Below, piece after piece: positions 35,489-44,831 of a DNA stretch of 45,707 nucleotides. The stretch is from contig CAIVLG010000248.1 of assembly GCA_903906695.1 (NCBI GenBank), positions 1 through 45,707 of the forward strand, read 5' to 3'. How positions within the stretch are numbered: position 1 is the first letter of the stretch; the number at the start of each line of letters is the position of its first letter. Made by a program: the position numbers and the translations under genes. A model generated the notes under the pieces. The model had not been told where the DNA came from. It saw only the letters and a program-made list of their open reading frames with translations, and did not search any database. Source of the DNA: an uncultured beta proteobacterium. Its GTDB lineage: Bacteria > Pseudomonadota > Gammaproteobacteria > Burkholderiales > Burkholderiaceae_C.

Positions 35489-35503
35489 TGGCACGGGTCT
35501 TGA
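35489..35503 (+). promoter_or_regulatory. Sigma-54-like promoter of the aldehyde dehydrogenase gene
   Basis: TGGCACG, four bases, then TTGA. The -24 part is perfect but the -12 part has A in place of the key C. It is placed about 60 bases before the ATG at 35563. It is weaker than the other three and may be a chance match. A 12-base palindrome (GAAAAGCTTTTC) lies just downstream at 35525-35536. Confidence 0.35.
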
Positions 35504-35562
35504 TAGAAGGCATGGCCCGCAAGGGAAAAGCTTTTCACAATTGCCCACAACCAGGACACACC

Positions 35563-37083
35563 ATGACTTATGCAGCCCCCGGCGCCGCCGGCGCCAAAAT
35601 TGCCTACAAGGCCCAGTACAACAACTTCATCGGCGGCAAGTTTGTAGCGCCGGTCAAAGGCCAGTACTTTGACGTCATCACGCCCATCAGCGGCAAGGTC
35701 TACACCCAGGCAGCACGCTCGACAGCCGAAGACATTGACCTGGCACTGGACGCTGCCCACGCTGCAGCCGACGCCTGGGGCAAGACCGATGCCGCCAGCC
35801 GCGCCAATGTGCTGCTGAAGATTGCCGACCGCATCGAAGCCAATCTGGAACTGCTAGCCTATGCTGAAACCGTGGACAACGGCAAGCCGATCCGCGAAAC
35901 CATGGCCGCCGACATTCCTCTCACGGTTGACCATTTCCGCTACTTTGCCGGCTGCGTGCGCGCTCAGGAAGGCGCCCTGAGCAACATCGATGAGAACACT
36001 GTGGCGTATCACATTCAGGAGCCACTCGGCGTGGTCGGACAGATCATTCCCTGGAACTTCCCGATCCTGATGGCAGCATGGAAACTGGCGCCGGCTTTGG
36101 GCGCAGGCAACTGCGTGGTTCTGAAGCCCGCTGAATCAACGCCGATCAGCATCTTGATCCTGGCTGAACTGATTGCCGACCTGCTGCCACCCGGCGTGCT
36201 CAACATCGTCAATGGCTATGGCCGTGAAGCGGGCCTGCCGCTGGCCACCAGCAAGCGCATCGCCAAGATTGCCTTCACCGGCTCCACCACCACCGGCCGC
36301 GTGATTGCGCAAGCCGCTGCCAACAACCTGATTCCGGCCACGCTGGAGCTTGGTGGCAAGTCACCCAACATCTTCTTTGCCGACGTCATGGACAAGGACG
36401 ACGGCTTTCTGGACAAGGCGATCGAAGGCCTGGTGCTGTTTGCCTTCAACCAGGGCGAAGTCTGCACCTGCCCGTCGCGTGCGCTGATCCAGGAATCGAT
36501 CTACGACGCCTTTATGGAGCGTGTCCTCAAGCGTGTGGCCGCCATCACGCAGGGCAACCCGCTGGACGGCAACACCATGATCGGTGCTCAGGCCTCCAAA
36601 GAGCAGTTGACCAAGATCCTGTCCTATCTTGAACTTGGCAAACAGGAAGGTGCTCAAGTGCTCATCGGCGGCGCCCAATCGCATCAAGATGGCGATCTGG
36701 CTGGCGGCTACTACGTGCAGCCCACGCTGTTCAAGGGCCACAACAAGATGCGCATCTTCCAGGAAGAGATTTTTGGTCCGGTGCTGGCGGTAACGACCTT
36801 CAAGGACGAAGCCGAAGCGCTGGCGATTGCCAACGACACCCTGTATGGACTGGGTGCCGGCGTCTGGAGCCGCAATGGCAACGTGGCCTATCGCATGGGC
36901 CGCGCCATCAAGGCCGGTCGCGTCTGGACCAACTGCTATCACGCCTACCCGGCCCACGCCGCCTTCGGCGGCTACAAGGAATCCGGCATTGGCCGTGAAA
37001 CGCACAAGGTCATGCTCGACCACTACCAGCAAACCAAGAACCTGTTGGTAAGCTACAGCGAAAGCAAGCTCGGCTTTTTCTGA
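35563..37083 (+). CDS. NAD-dependent (acet)aldehyde dehydrogenase
   Basis: This 506-residue enzyme of the ALDH superfamily (ExaC/AcoD-like group) is cytoplasmic and oxidises the aldehyde made by the quinoprotein to the acid. It shows the oxyanion-hole Asn165 (PWNFP), the cofactor Lys188 (VLKPAES), FTGSTTTG (238-245), the general base Glu262 (LELGGKSP), the nucleophile Cys301 ([11 protein letters not shown]) and EEIFGPV. The start at 35563 follows AGGACA. A DUF779 gene comes next, a common partner of this ALDH group. A sigma-54-like site lies about 60 bases upstream. In pseudomonads the equivalent is ExaC or PedI. Substrate range is inferred from family and neighbours. Confidence 0.92.
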   Translation: MTYAAPGAAGAKIAYKAQYNNFIGGKFVAPVKGQYFDVITPISGKVYTQAARSTAEDIDLALDAAHAAADAWGKTDAASRANVLLKIADRIEANLELLAYAETVDNGKPIRETMAADIPLTVDHFRYFAGCVRAQEGALSNIDENTVAYHIQEPLGVVGQIIPWNFPILMAAWKLAPALGAGNCVVLKPAESTPISILILAELIADLLPPGVLNIVNGYGREAGLPLATSKRIAKIAFTGSTTTGRVIAQAAANNLIPATLELGGKSPNIFFADVMDKDDGFLDKAIEGLVLFAFNQGEVCTCPSRALIQESIYDAFMERVLKRVAAITQGNPLDGNTMIGAQASKEQLTKILSYLELGKQEGAQVLIGGAQSHQDGDLAGGYYVQPTLFKGHNKMRIFQEEIFGPVLAVTTFKDEAEALAIANDTLYGLGAGVWSRNGNVAYRMGRAIKAGRVWTNCYHAYPAHAAFGGYKESGIGRETHKVMLDHYQQTKNLLVSYSESKLGFF

Positions 37084-37118
37084 GATCGATGCAGCCTGGC
37101 AATCCAGGCCATCAACGC

Positions 37119-37187
37119 CGTAGCCTGACGGGGCGGCCACCGATTTCTGGTACTCCAGTATGAGGTGGTCGCCCCGTCGGGCTGCGG
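37119..37187. repeat. Long imperfect inverted repeat (hairpin) between ALDH and DUF779 genes
   Basis: Arms 37119-37141 and 37164-37187 (core GACGGGGCGGCCACC / GGTGGTCGCCCCGTC) pair almost fully around a 22-base loop. No T-run follows, so it is unlikely to be an intrinsic terminator. It looks like a dispersed palindrome of another class than those at 25040 and 27327, or an mRNA processing hairpin between the two genes. A smaller perfect hairpin, GCCTGG-CAAT-CCAGGC, lies at 37094-37109. Confidence 0.65.
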
Positions 37188-37230
37188 CGCCGCGAACGCC
37201 GATCGCATTTCTCGTGAACAGGAGTCCACA

Positions 37231-37605
37231 ATGGTCGACAAAGTCGTAGCCACACCGGCAGCGCTCGAACTGATCGCATTCCTCAAAACCAGGCACGGTG
37301 AAAAGCTGATGTTCCACCAGTCGGGTGGCTGCTGCGACAACAGCGCTGCCAACTGCTTTCTGCCGGGCGAAATTACGATGGGCGCCGGCGATGTCTATCT
37401 GGGCGACATTGGCGGCTGCCCGTTTTATATCGGCAAGTCGCAGTACGAATACTGGAAGCACACGCAACTCATCATCGACGTGATCGACGGCCATGGCGGC
37501 ACCTTCTCGCTCGAAGGTCCCGAAGGCAAGGCGTTCCATACGCGTTCAAGGGTATTCACGCCATCAGAGCTTGAACAACTGAACCAACCGAAAGTCCAGG
37601 AATAG
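37231..37605 (+). CDS. DUF779 family protein, ALDH-associated
   Basis: This 124-residue small protein has conserved Cys-rich phrases HQSGGCCDNSAANC and GDIGGCPFYIG and a KHTQLIIDVIDGHGGTFSLE segment, typical of DUF779. These proteins are commonly coded next to acetaldehyde dehydrogenases and are sometimes called aldehyde-dehydrogenase accessory proteins; their role is not established. The start at 37231 has CAGGAG; an in-frame ATG at 37165 lies in the inverted repeat and is unlikely. The paired Cys residues suggest metal or redox binding, which is inference. Confidence 0.85.
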   Translation: MVDKVVATPAALELIAFLKTRHGEKLMFHQSGGCCDNSAANCFLPGEITMGAGDVYLGDIGGCPFYIGKSQYEYWKHTQLIIDVIDGHGGTFSLEGPEGKAFHTRSRVFTPSELEQLNQPKVQE

Positions 37606-37707
37606 TCGCTTGCAGTTCATGGTCTTTCGCTGCTTCACCAATACAATGAAGCAAGTTCAATCAAGACGAACTTGATTTCAGACACACATGAATGTAGCCA
37701 CAACCTC

Positions 37708-38673
37708 ATGAATTTCAATGAACTGGCAGACGAAGCGGAAGATTCGCAGCACAGCCAGGCCGAGCGCAGCGCGGCGGCCTCGCGCAGCACCTGGGTCAGC
37801 GTCGGCGTCAACCTGGTTCTGACCATCCTCCAAGTGCTGGTCGGCGTGCTGGCCAAGTCACAGGGCCTGGTGGCCGACGGCATTCATTCCCTATCCGATC
37901 TGGTGGCCGATTTTGTCGTGCTGCTGGCCAGTCATCACAGCAAGAAGGACGCCGACGCTGACCATCCCTACGGTCACCAACGCTTCGAGACCGCCGCCTC
38001 GCTGGTGCTGGGTGCGCTGCTGCTGGCGGTCGGCGTCGGCATGCTGTGGTCAGCGGCGCGCAAACTGGAGGCGCCCGAGAGCGTACCCACGGTGCACATT
38101 GTTGCCCTCTGGGTTGCCGGTGGCGCGTTGATCGCCAAGGAACTGCTGTTTCGCTACATGTTGACGGTGGCCAAGCGCGTCAAATCCAGCATGCTGGTGG
38201 CCAACGCCTGGCATGCGCGCTCAGACGCGGCGTCGTCCCTGGTGGTGGGCGTGGGCATCATCGGCAACCTTGCCGGCTACCCGATTCTGGACCCGATTGC
38301 GGCGCTGATCGTGGGCTTCATGGTCACCCGCATGGGATGGAGCTTCAGTTGGGATGCACTGCACGATCTGATGGACCGCGCGGTCGACGAACAGGAAGTG
38401 CAGGCGATCCGGATGACGCTTCTTGAAACGCCCGGCGTCAGCGACGTGCACGATGTGCGCACGCGCAAGATGGGCGACATGGTTGTGGTGGATGCGCACA
38501 TTGAGGTCGTCGCTAGCCTCACGGTCGAGGCCGGACATGACATTGCGGTACAAGCCAGGCAGCGCGTGATGCAACGCCATCGCGTCCTCAACCTGATGAC
38601 GCATGTGGACCCGTGGCGCCGACCGGATCTTGATCACGACAAACCGCTCCGATCTGGCTCGGCGCCTGAATAG
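37708..38673 (+). CDS. Cation diffusion facilitator (Zn/Fe/Mn-type efflux)
   Basis: This 321-residue CDF has six membrane helices and the usual metal site: GIHSLSDL in helix 2 and HARSDAAS in helix 5 (His and Asp four residues apart in each), plus DADHPYGHQRFETAASL. A C-terminal cytoplasmic domain follows (VSDVHDVRTRKMGDMVVVDAHIEV). It exports divalent metals such as Zn or Fe in exchange for protons. It sits 102 bases after the DUF779 gene, at the end of the alcohol island, on the same strand. The ATG at 37708 was chosen; a TTG at 37672 would add 12 residues. A link with metal handling of the island is possible, but a housekeeping role is equally likely. Confidence 0.87.
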   Translation: MNFNELADEAEDSQHSQAERSAAASRSTWVSVGVNLVLTILQVLVGVLAKSQGLVADGIHSLSDLVADFVVLLASHHSKKDADADHPYGHQRFETAASLVLGALLLAVGVGMLWSAARKLEAPESVPTVHIVALWVAGGALIAKELLFRYMLTVAKRVKSSMLVANAWHARSDAASSLVVGVGIIGNLAGYPILDPIAALIVGFMVTRMGWSFSWDALHDLMDRAVDEQEVQAIRMTLLETPGVSDVHDVRTRKMGDMVVVDAHIEVVASLTVEAGHDIAVQARQRVMQRHRVLNLMTHVDPWRRPDLDHDKPLRSGSAPE

Positions 38674-38686
38674 GGGCTTGATCGAT

Positions 38687-39052
38687 TCAAGCGGCGCTGG
38701 CTTCAACCAGACCCGGGCGCAAGCCCTTTAGTACGGCATGCGGGTTGAGCGAGCGAATGGGGACGCTGACGTCGCTCGGTATGCGCTGATCCACCTGTAG
38801 TGCCAGGTAGCGCAGTCCGCAGACGCGCAAAAAACTTGAAAAGTTGGGGATGTCGCCGCGATGCTCCAGCAGTTCATCGTAGAGCTTGGAGAGCAACTGT
38901 GGCACGGTCATGCCGTCGCGAAGGCCGATTTCCTCCAGCGTGTCCCAGAACAGGTTTTCCAGCCGGATGCTTGTTACCACACCGTGCAGCCGGACGCTGC
39001 GCGTGGTCGCTTCGTAGCTCTGCGGGTTGGCGCGAACAAAAATTTGGCACAT
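38687..39052 (-). CDS. Ribbon-helix-helix domain protein
   Basis: This 121-residue protein has the RHH_4 pattern: SYEATTRSVRLHGVVTSIRLENLFWDTLEEIGLRDGMTVPQLLSKLYDELLEH, with the beta strand SIRL and the helix pair that follows. RHH proteins bind DNA as dimers, so it is probably a small regulator. The start at 39052 follows GAAGGTG; a GTG at 39061 is too close to that site. It is convergent with the cation facilitator gene. Its targets are not evident, and it has no nearby toxin gene. Confidence 0.75.
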   Translation of the reverse strand: MCQIFVRANPQSYEATTRSVRLHGVVTSIRLENLFWDTLEEIGLRDGMTVPQLLSKLYDELLEHRGDIPNFSSFLRVCGLRYLALQVDQRIPSDVSVPIRSLNPHAVLKGLRPGLVEASAA

Positions 39053-39124
39053 CACAGTCACCTTCGCCTTTCAGGAAGAACAGCCCCGTAGCATAAGCGC
39101 AGGGGCTCACGATGACCAGAAGAA

Positions 39125-39706
39125 TCAGTGCGTGATCCTGGTGCCGAGCAAGGCAATGAACTGCGACAACCATGCTGGGTGTGCGGGCCAGGCCGGCGCG
39201 GTCACGTACTGACCGTCGGTCACCGCGGCATCGATCGCGATCTCTGCGAAGATGGCCCCCGCCAGTTCAACTTCGGGCCTGCAGGCCGGGTAGGCGCTGA
39301 TGCGCTTGCCGCGGATGATGCCTGGCACGGCGGCCAGCAGTTGCGCGCCGTGGCAAACAGCGGCTATCGGCTTGCCGGCGTCGGCAAATTCCTTGGTGAT
39401 CGCCAACACACGGGCGTTGAGTCGCAAATACTCGGGTCCACGTCCACCCGGGATCAGTAGCGCGTCATAGCTTGCGGTATTGACATCACTAAAGTTGGCA
39501 TTGAGCGTAAAGCGGTGGCCTGGCTTTTCGCTGTAAGTCTGTGCGCCTTCAAAGTCATGGATCGCGGTCATCACAAAGTCACCGGCCTTCTTGTCGGGAC
39601 AGACCGCATGCACCGTATAACCGAATGTCAGCAGAGTTTGAAACGGCACCATGGTCTCGTAGTCTTCGCCATAGTCTCCGCACAGCATCAGAATCTTCTT
39701 GCTCAT
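39125..39706 (-). CDS. DJ-1/PfpI family protein (class I glutamine-amidotransferase-like)
   Basis: This 193-residue protein has the DJ-1/PfpI fold: strand [15 protein letters not shown] with the conserved Glu, [20 protein letters not shown], and the nucleophile elbow [11 protein letters not shown] (Cys about 118, next to His). Members act as glyoxalase III/deglycase-like or stress chaperones, or as proteases; this one has a C-terminal extension found in larger DJ-1 types. The start has CGGAGATTGTG ahead of the ATG. It is separate from the upstream dehydrogenase gene by 117 bases. Confidence 0.85.
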   Translation of the reverse strand: MSKKILMLCGDYGEDYETMVPFQTLLTFGYTVHAVCPDKKAGDFVMTAIHDFEGAQTYSEKPGHRFTLNANFSDVNTASYDALLIPGGRGPEYLRLNARVLAITKEFADAGKPIAAVCHGAQLLAAVPGIIRGKRISAYPACRPEVELAGAIFAEIAIDAAVTDGQYVTAPAWPAHPAWLSQFIALLGTRITH

Positions 39707-39823
39707 CACAATCTCCGAAAGAATTTGGGGACCTCAGTGTGGGACGCCCTCAGAGTGTGCAGGTAATAGCGCGTTACTACTTCGCTCAGCGTTTTCCCTA
39801 GGTCCAAATGCCGATCAAGGTGC

Positions 39824-40807
39824 CTATGCCAGGGCTGCCGGTGCCGGATTCAGGGGCGTCAACGCCTTCTTGTTAACCAGGTAGCCGATCAGGTTGTCCG
39901 CTGCCAGATGCGCCATTGCCAGACGTGTTGGCAGCGAGGCACTTCCGATATGCGGCGTCAGAACAATATTGGGCACCGTCAGCAGGTCCGGGTGCACCTT
40001 GGGTTCGCCTTCAAACACATCAAGTCCGGCCGCAGCAATCGTCCTGTTACGCAGCGCCAGCGCCAGCGCCGCATCGTCCACAATGCCCCCTCGGGCGATA
40101 TTGACCAGTGTGGCGCTGGGCTTCATCCGAGCCAACTCTGCCGCGCCAATCGCGTGGTGCGAAGATGCCGAATACGGCAGCACCAACACCAGATGGTCGG
40201 CCGTTCTGAGCAGCTCCTCCTTGCTCACATAGCAGGCCTTGCAATCGGCCTCGGTGGCCGCGTCAAGACGAGTGCGATTGTGATAGATCACCTTCATGCC
40301 AAAGCCATGCGCGCCGCGCCGGGCAATGCCTTGCCCAATGCGGCCCATGCCGAGGATGCCGAGCGTGGCACCATGAATGTCGGCACCGATGAACATGTCG
40401 TAGCGCCAGCGCGTCCAGAGACCCGCGCGCAAATAATGCTCGGACTCGGCCAGCCGTCGCGCTGTCGCCATCAGCAAGGAAAACCCAAGATCGGCCGTGG
40501 TCTCGGTCAGTACGTCCGGTGCGTTGGTACCGAGCACGCCGGCCGCGGTCATGGCATCGAGATCGAAGTTGTTGTAGCCGACCGCCATGTTGGCGCAGAT
40601 TCTCAGGTCCGGGCAAGCCGCCAGCAAGGCGGCATCGATGCGCTCGCCGCCGGTCGTGAAGATACCCTGCTTGCATGCCAACTGCTCGATCAACTGCGAC
40701 GGTGTCCACAATACATCGTCCTGGTTCGACGTTACGTCGAAGTGTTGCGCCAGCTTTGCAATCACTTCGGGAAAAATAGCGCGCGAAATGAGAATTTTTT
40801 GTTGCAT
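39824..40807 (-). CDS. D-2-hydroxyacid dehydrogenase (glyoxylate/hydroxypyruvate reductase type)
   Basis: This 327-residue NAD(P)H enzyme has the catalytic domain NMAVGYNNFDLDAM and nucleotide-binding GILGMGRIGQGIAR. The active-site set is the ARGGIVDD Arg, EGEPKVHPDL Glu and LTPHIGSAS His. The VGYNNFD segment and the RGG...PHIGSAS set fit GhrB/GyaR. It would reduce glyoxylate or hydroxypyruvate to glycolate or glycerate. It follows nhaD with a 26-base gap. The start at 40807 is an ATG without a strong ribosome site; a TTG at 40837 would overlap nhaD. Confidence 0.85.
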   Translation of the reverse strand: MQQKILISRAIFPEVIAKLAQHFDVTSNQDDVLWTPSQLIEQLACKQGIFTTGGERIDAALLAACPDLRICANMAVGYNNFDLDAMTAAGVLGTNAPDVLTETTADLGFSLLMATARRLAESEHYLRAGLWTRWRYDMFIGADIHGATLGILGMGRIGQGIARRGAHGFGMKVIYHNRTRLDAATEADCKACYVSKEELLRTADHLVLVLPYSASSHHAIGAAELARMKPSATLVNIARGGIVDDAALALALRNRTIAAAGLDVFEGEPKVHPDLLTVPNIVLTPHIGSASLPTRLAMAHLAADNLIGYLVNKKALTPLNPAPAALA

Positions 40808-40833
40808 AAAGTGTTTCGGTTTTGAGTCGCTTG

Positions 40834-42117
40834 TCAATGGAACAACCGGTACTGCAGCACGTACACCAGCGCGCCGGCCAAATAACCCAGCAGCGCCAAT
40901 CCGCCGATCTTACGGGCGTACCAGAAGAAATCAATTTTTTCCAGGCCCATGGCGGCCACTCCGGAGGCCGAACCAATGATCAGGATCGAGCCACCCGTGC
41001 CGGCACAGTAGGCTATGAACTCCCAAAGAAAACTGTCGGTCGGGTATTGCGCCAGCGAGTACATGCCCATCGAAGCTGCCACCAACGGCACATTGTCCAC
41101 CACGGCGCTGGCCAGTCCAATGATCAGCACAATGATGTCCTGCCTTCCGACGACTTTGTCGAGCCATTGCGCCAGCGAACTCAGCAGATGAGCGTGTTCC
41201 AGCACCGCCACGGCCATCAGGATGCCGATAAAGAAGATGATCGAACTCATGTCGATCCGTGTCAGCGCATGGACCAGCGTCAAATGTTGCTTCTTGCTGT
41301 CCTCTTTCTTGACGTGCAGCAGATCACCGACCATCCACAGAATGCCCAGACCGAACAGGATGCCCATGAAGGGAGGCAGGTTGGTGATGGTTTTGAAGAC
41401 CGGCACACCGACCAGAATGCCCAGTCCCAGGATCAGCATCAGCTTGCGCTCGAAGGGCGAAGACTGCAGCCGGTTGGCGTCTGCCTTGCGCGCCGGCGCA
41501 AGCACCGGCCGGCCACCAAGCAGGTAACTGGTGACTGCCAGCGGGACCAGCAAGTTGACCATCGACGCCAGGAACACACTCTTCATGATCGACAAGGTCG
41601 TGATCTGGTTGCCAATCCAGAGCATGGTCGTGGTGACGTCACCGATCGGCGTCCAGGCACCACCGGCATTGGCAGCAATCACGATGATGCCGGCAAAGAA
41701 GATCCGGTCTTCGCGCTTGTCGAGCAACTTCTTCATCAAGGAGATCATGACGATGGTGGTGGTCAGGTTGTCGAGAATGGAACTCAGGAAAAAGGTCACA
41801 AAGCCCACCATCCACATCAGCGACGACAAGCGCTGGGTCTTGATGCGCGAGGTGATCGCCAGGAAACCTTCATGCGCGTCGATGACTTCGACGATCGTCA
41901 TGGCCCCCATCAAAAAGAACACGATTTGCGCAGTGCCCATCAGCGAGCGGTTCAGATCGGCATCGACCTGCTTGATGTCGCCAATGGCCAAGGCATAGAC
42001 CGTCCACAGGCAGCCTGCCCCCATCAGTGCTGAAGCCGATTTGCTGATCTTGAATGGGTGCTCCAGCGCAATCGCCAGATAGACCAGTACAAAGACCAAG
42101 GCAATGGTGGTGATCAT
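40834..42117 (-). CDS. nhaD: NhaD-type Na+/H+ antiporter
   Basis: This 427-residue protein of the ion-transporter superfamily has about twelve helices. NhaD marks are LIIGLASAVVDNVPLVAA, FFLSSILDNLTTTIVM, IVIAANAGGAWTPIGDVTTTML and YCAGTGGSILIIGSASGVAAMG; the two Asp-Asn pairs are the ion site. It exports Na+ or Li+ against protons and helps with salt or pH stress. The start at 42117 follows AAGGTCG. It is the fourth of a five-gene minus-strand run. Neighbours give no special role. Confidence 0.88.
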   Translation of the reverse strand: MITTIALVFVLVYLAIALEHPFKISKSASALMGAGCLWTVYALAIGDIKQVDADLNRSLMGTAQIVFFLMGAMTIVEVIDAHEGFLAITSRIKTQRLSSLMWMVGFVTFFLSSILDNLTTTIVMISLMKKLLDKREDRIFFAGIIVIAANAGGAWTPIGDVTTTMLWIGNQITTLSIMKSVFLASMVNLLVPLAVTSYLLGGRPVLAPARKADANRLQSSPFERKLMLILGLGILVGVPVFKTITNLPPFMGILFGLGILWMVGDLLHVKKEDSKKQHLTLVHALTRIDMSSIIFFIGILMAVAVLEHAHLLSSLAQWLDKVVGRQDIIVLIIGLASAVVDNVPLVAASMGMYSLAQYPTDSFLWEFIAYCAGTGGSILIIGSASGVAAMGLEKIDFFWYARKIGGLALLGYLAGALVYVLQYRLFH

Positions 42118-42160
42118 GGTGGGCGACCTTGACTGCGATGAAAGAGAAACAGGAACGCCG

Positions 42161-43399
42161 TCAATGCGTCGGGTGTGAAATGTCAAACACCTGGCGCAAA
42201 TAGGCCAGGTATTTCTCGTCTTCACACATATCCTTGGCGGGCGAGTCCGACAGCTTGGCCACCGGCTGGCCGTTGCAGCGCACCATCTTGATCACGTTTT
42301 GCAGCGGCTCATAACCCAAATCATTGGTCAGGTTGGTGCCGATGCCAAAAGCCAGCTGGCAACGTCCCTTGAAGCGCTGATAGAGCTCGACGGTGCGCGG
42401 TACCGTCAATGCGTCGCTGAAGATCAGCGTCTTGGTACGCGGATCGACGCGGTGGTGGTGGTAATGCTCCAGCATGCGCTCGGCCCACTGAAAAGGGTCA
42501 CCACTGTCATGGCGCGCACCGTCGAACAGCTTGCAGAAATACAGGTCAAAGTCGCGCAAAAAGGCGCTCATGCCATAAACGTCGCTGAGGGCAATGCCGA
42601 GGTCACCGCGGTATTCCTTGGCCCAGGACTCAAAAGCGTAGATCTGGCTGTCACGCAGCCGCGGACCGAGGGCCTGGCAGGCTTGCAGGTATTCATGCGC
42701 CATGGTGCCCAGCGGTGTCAGGCCGAGCTTCATCGCAAAAAGTACGTTGCTGGTGCCGGCAAGCTGACCGGCCGTGCCGGCCACATTGCCCGGACTCTGA
42801 CGCGTGCCAAGGCGACTGGCCAATACGCGCAGGACTTCTTCATGCCAGGCTTGGGAAAAACGTCGACGCGTGCCGTAGTCGGCAATCTTGAGTTCGCCCA
42901 GCCCCGGCTCGCGCATTTGTCCGATCTTGGTATCCAGACGCCGTCGTCCCTCCATCAGGTCGGGCAGCTTGTGCGTATTGCGAAAGTAGACTTCGTTGAC
43001 GATGGCCAGCACCGGAATTTCGAACAGGATGGTATGCAGCCATGGCCCCTGGATCGTGATGTCGATTTCACCCGATGGCAAGGCCGTCACCGTGATGTAT
43101 TTCTCGTTGAGCTTGAACAGCCCCAGAAAATCGACGAAGTCGCTCTTGATGAATCGTAAGGAATGCAGGTAAGTGAGTTCGGCATCCTGAAAGTGCAGGC
43201 TGCAGAGCGATCGAATTTCATCGCGTATCTGGTTCACATGAGCCGCCAGATCATGCCTGGCACGGGCTGTGGCGGGGTCAATGCCGGGGTTGCGGCACTT
43301 GAATTTGTATTCGACCTGGGCACCCGGAAACTGATGCAGCACAGCCTGCATCATGGTGAACTTGTAAAGGTCGGTATCGAGAAGACTGGTAATGATCAT
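42161..43399 (-). CDS. pncB: Nicotinate phosphoribosyltransferase PncB
   Basis: This 412-residue enzyme makes nicotinate mononucleotide from nicotinate and PRPP in the NAD salvage pathway. It has [20 protein letters not shown] at the N-terminus, [31 protein letters not shown] (the phosphoribosyl/His loop), [24 protein letters not shown] and [12 protein letters not shown]. The ATG at 43399 was taken; the TTG at 43411 would overlap the preceding stop. It follows the nitroreductase gene with a short gap and precedes nhaD. Confidence 0.93.
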   Translation of the reverse strand: MIITSLLDTDLYKFTMMQAVLHQFPGAQVEYKFKCRNPGIDPATARARHDLAAHVNQIRDEIRSLCSLHFQDAELTYLHSLRFIKSDFVDFLGLFKLNEKYITVTALPSGEIDITIQGPWLHTILFEIPVLAIVNEVYFRNTHKLPDLMEGRRRLDTKIGQMREPGLGELKIADYGTRRRFSQAWHEEVLRVLASRLGTRQSPGNVAGTAGQLAGTSNVLFAMKLGLTPLGTMAHEYLQACQALGPRLRDSQIYAFESWAKEYRGDLGIALSDVYGMSAFLRDFDLYFCKLFDGARHDSGDPFQWAERMLEHYHHHRVDPRTKTLIFSDALTVPRTVELYQRFKGRCQLAFGIGTNLTNDLGYEPLQNVIKMVRCNGQPVAKLSDSPAKDMCEDEKYLAYLRQVFDISHPTH

Positions 43400-43407
43400 G
43401 ACGGCAA

Positions 43408-44118
43408 TCAATCCAGCCAGTGAACAAACTCTTCAACCGGAACGCGCGGCGTGTGGAAGGAGTTGACGGGCGCCGCCTCATCGGCATAGCCCAGCGCCAT
43501 CCCGCAGACCTGCATCTCCTGCGCGCTGGCGCCGATGTGAGGCAGGATGATTTTGTTGAACATGTTCCAGGCCTGTTGCGGGCAAGTCGAGAGACCGCGA
43601 CCCCGCGCCGCCACCATGATGTTCTGCAGGAAGGTCCCGTAGTCCAGCAGAGAACCGCGCCCCATGCCACGATCGACTGTGAAGATCAGTCCGACCGGTG
43701 CGTCGAAGAACATGAAATTGCGCTGCATCTGCACATGCATCTTGTCCCGATCTGCCTTGGTAATGCCCAGCAGACTGTAAAGGCCCCAACCATTTTCGCG
43801 GCGCCGTTCAATGTAGGGACTGAACCACTGAGCCGGGTAGTAGTCATACTGTTCCTGGTAGTCGGCAACCAGGGCTGAGTTGGCACGAATTGCCTCGTGT
43901 GCGGCGCATACCTTCTGCACCAATTGATCCCGGCTGTCGCCCTGTAGCACGTAGACCTTCCAGGGCTGAGTGTTGGTGCCCGATGGCGCCCGACTGGCAA
44001 CCTTCAACACGTCGGCAATGGTCTCGCGTGCAACCGCTTGCGAGGTGAAGGCACGCACCGCCATGCGCGAGCTAATGGCTGCATCGACGATCGCAGCATC
44101 CAGAACACTTGGTGTCAT
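43408..44118 (-). CDS. Nitroreductase family protein (FMN-dependent)
   Basis: This 236-residue flavoprotein has the nitroreductase fold: [38 protein letters not shown] (FMN phosphate and dimer residues), [48 protein letters not shown] and [12 protein letters not shown]. It uses NAD(P)H to reduce nitro compounds or quinones, and could also act in other FMN-dependent reductions. The start at 44118 follows GGAGACTC and overlaps the thioesterase stop by 4 bases. It is in a run with pncB. The exact substrate is unknown. Confidence 0.87.
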   Translation of the reverse strand: MTPSVLDAAIVDAAISSRMAVRAFTSQAVARETIADVLKVASRAPSGTNTQPWKVYVLQGDSRDQLVQKVCAAHEAIRANSALVADYQEQYDYYPAQWFSPYIERRRENGWGLYSLLGITKADRDKMHVQMQRNFMFFDAPVGLIFTVDRGMGRGSLLDYGTFLQNIMVAARGRGLSTCPQQAWNMFNKIILPHIGASAQEMQVCGMALGYADEAAPVNSFHTPRVPVEEFVHWLD

Positions 44119-44561
44119 AGAAGAGTCTCCAGAACAGTTTTGAGGTTGGCAGGTAACGCGGTGGGCCGACGCGTCTTGCGGTCGACGTAAACATGGATGA
44201 AGTGCCCCCTGGCGGCGCTCAGCGCCTCGCCCCGTGCAAACAAACCGACTTCGTAGCGCACGCTGCTGGCACCGAGCCGCACAACTCGAATACCGGCTTC
44301 CACGGTCTGCGGAAATGCCAGAGGAGAAAAATAGTTGCACTGGGTCTCAATCACCAGTCCGATAGTCTCTGAATGCTCGATGTCGAGCACGCCCTGCTCT
44401 ATCAAGAAAGCATTGACCGCCGTGTCGAACCAGCTGTAATAGACCACGTTGTTGACGTGGCCGTAAGCGTCATTGTCCATCCAGCGCGTCCCGATCGTGC
44501 GAAACACCCGGTAGGCCATGCGCGGCTCAGCTTGCGGCTTTTCAATTCTGTTGTCACTCAT
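44115..44561 (-). CDS. Acyl-CoA thioesterase (4-hydroxybenzoyl-CoA thioesterase fold)
   Basis: This 148-residue hot-dog protein has TRWMDNDAYGHVNNVVYYSWFDTAVN, with the catalytic Asp and the GHVNN loop, and then IETQCNYFSPLAFPQTVEAGIRV. It would hydrolyse an acyl-CoA, as YbgC-like and FcbC-like proteins do. It is the first gene of the minus-strand run and overlaps the nitroreductase start by 4 bases. The 270 bases upstream are shared with the divergent phasin gene. Confidence 0.87.
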   Translation of the reverse strand: MSDNRIEKPQAEPRMAYRVFRTIGTRWMDNDAYGHVNNVVYYSWFDTAVNAFLIEQGVLDIEHSETIGLVIETQCNYFSPLAFPQTVEAGIRVVRLGASSVRYEVGLFARGEALSAARGHFIHVYVDRKTRRPTALPANLKTVLETLL

Positions 44562-44686
44562 CGGCCAGATTTTGCCAGCGTGACGGACACAGGCCTGAAA
44601 AACCGGGTTCCGATCGGCAAATATAGTTGGTCCCCTAACTGTGTCACTGCCATGAAAATTCGCTCTTTTAGAATTTCCGTTCTAAT

Positions 44687-44762
44687 ATGTTGCAATGCAG
44701 CAAATATCACTTGCAAGGACGCGGGATAACCCTATAATTCTCATCATGCTGCACTGCAACAT
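44687..44762. promoter_or_regulatory. Phasin promoter flanked by an inverted repeat (putative PhaR operator)
   Basis: The sigma-70 promoter TTGCAA (44711-44716), 16 bases, TATAAT (44733-44738) gives a start near 44745. Around it, ATGTTGCAATGCAGCA (44687-44702) and TGCTGCACTGCAACAT (44747-44762) form an inverted repeat with 15 of 16 positions matched. The TGC/GCA-rich half-sites resemble those reported for the PHB-responsive repressor PhaR, which controls phasin genes. A repressor bound to both arms would span the promoter. Confidence 0.6.
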
Positions 44763-44831
44763 AGATCGGGCAAAGGCCAGGTTTCGGCGCAGATACCCGT
44801 TTATTACATCACCCTGCATGGAGAAATTTAT

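Noticed and set aside
35427-35513. A 28-codon minus-strand frame ([18 protein letters not shown]...) in the gap before the aldehyde dehydrogenase gene
   Set aside because: It looks slightly protein-like and could be a gene remnant, but it has no ribosome site and is too short to support.
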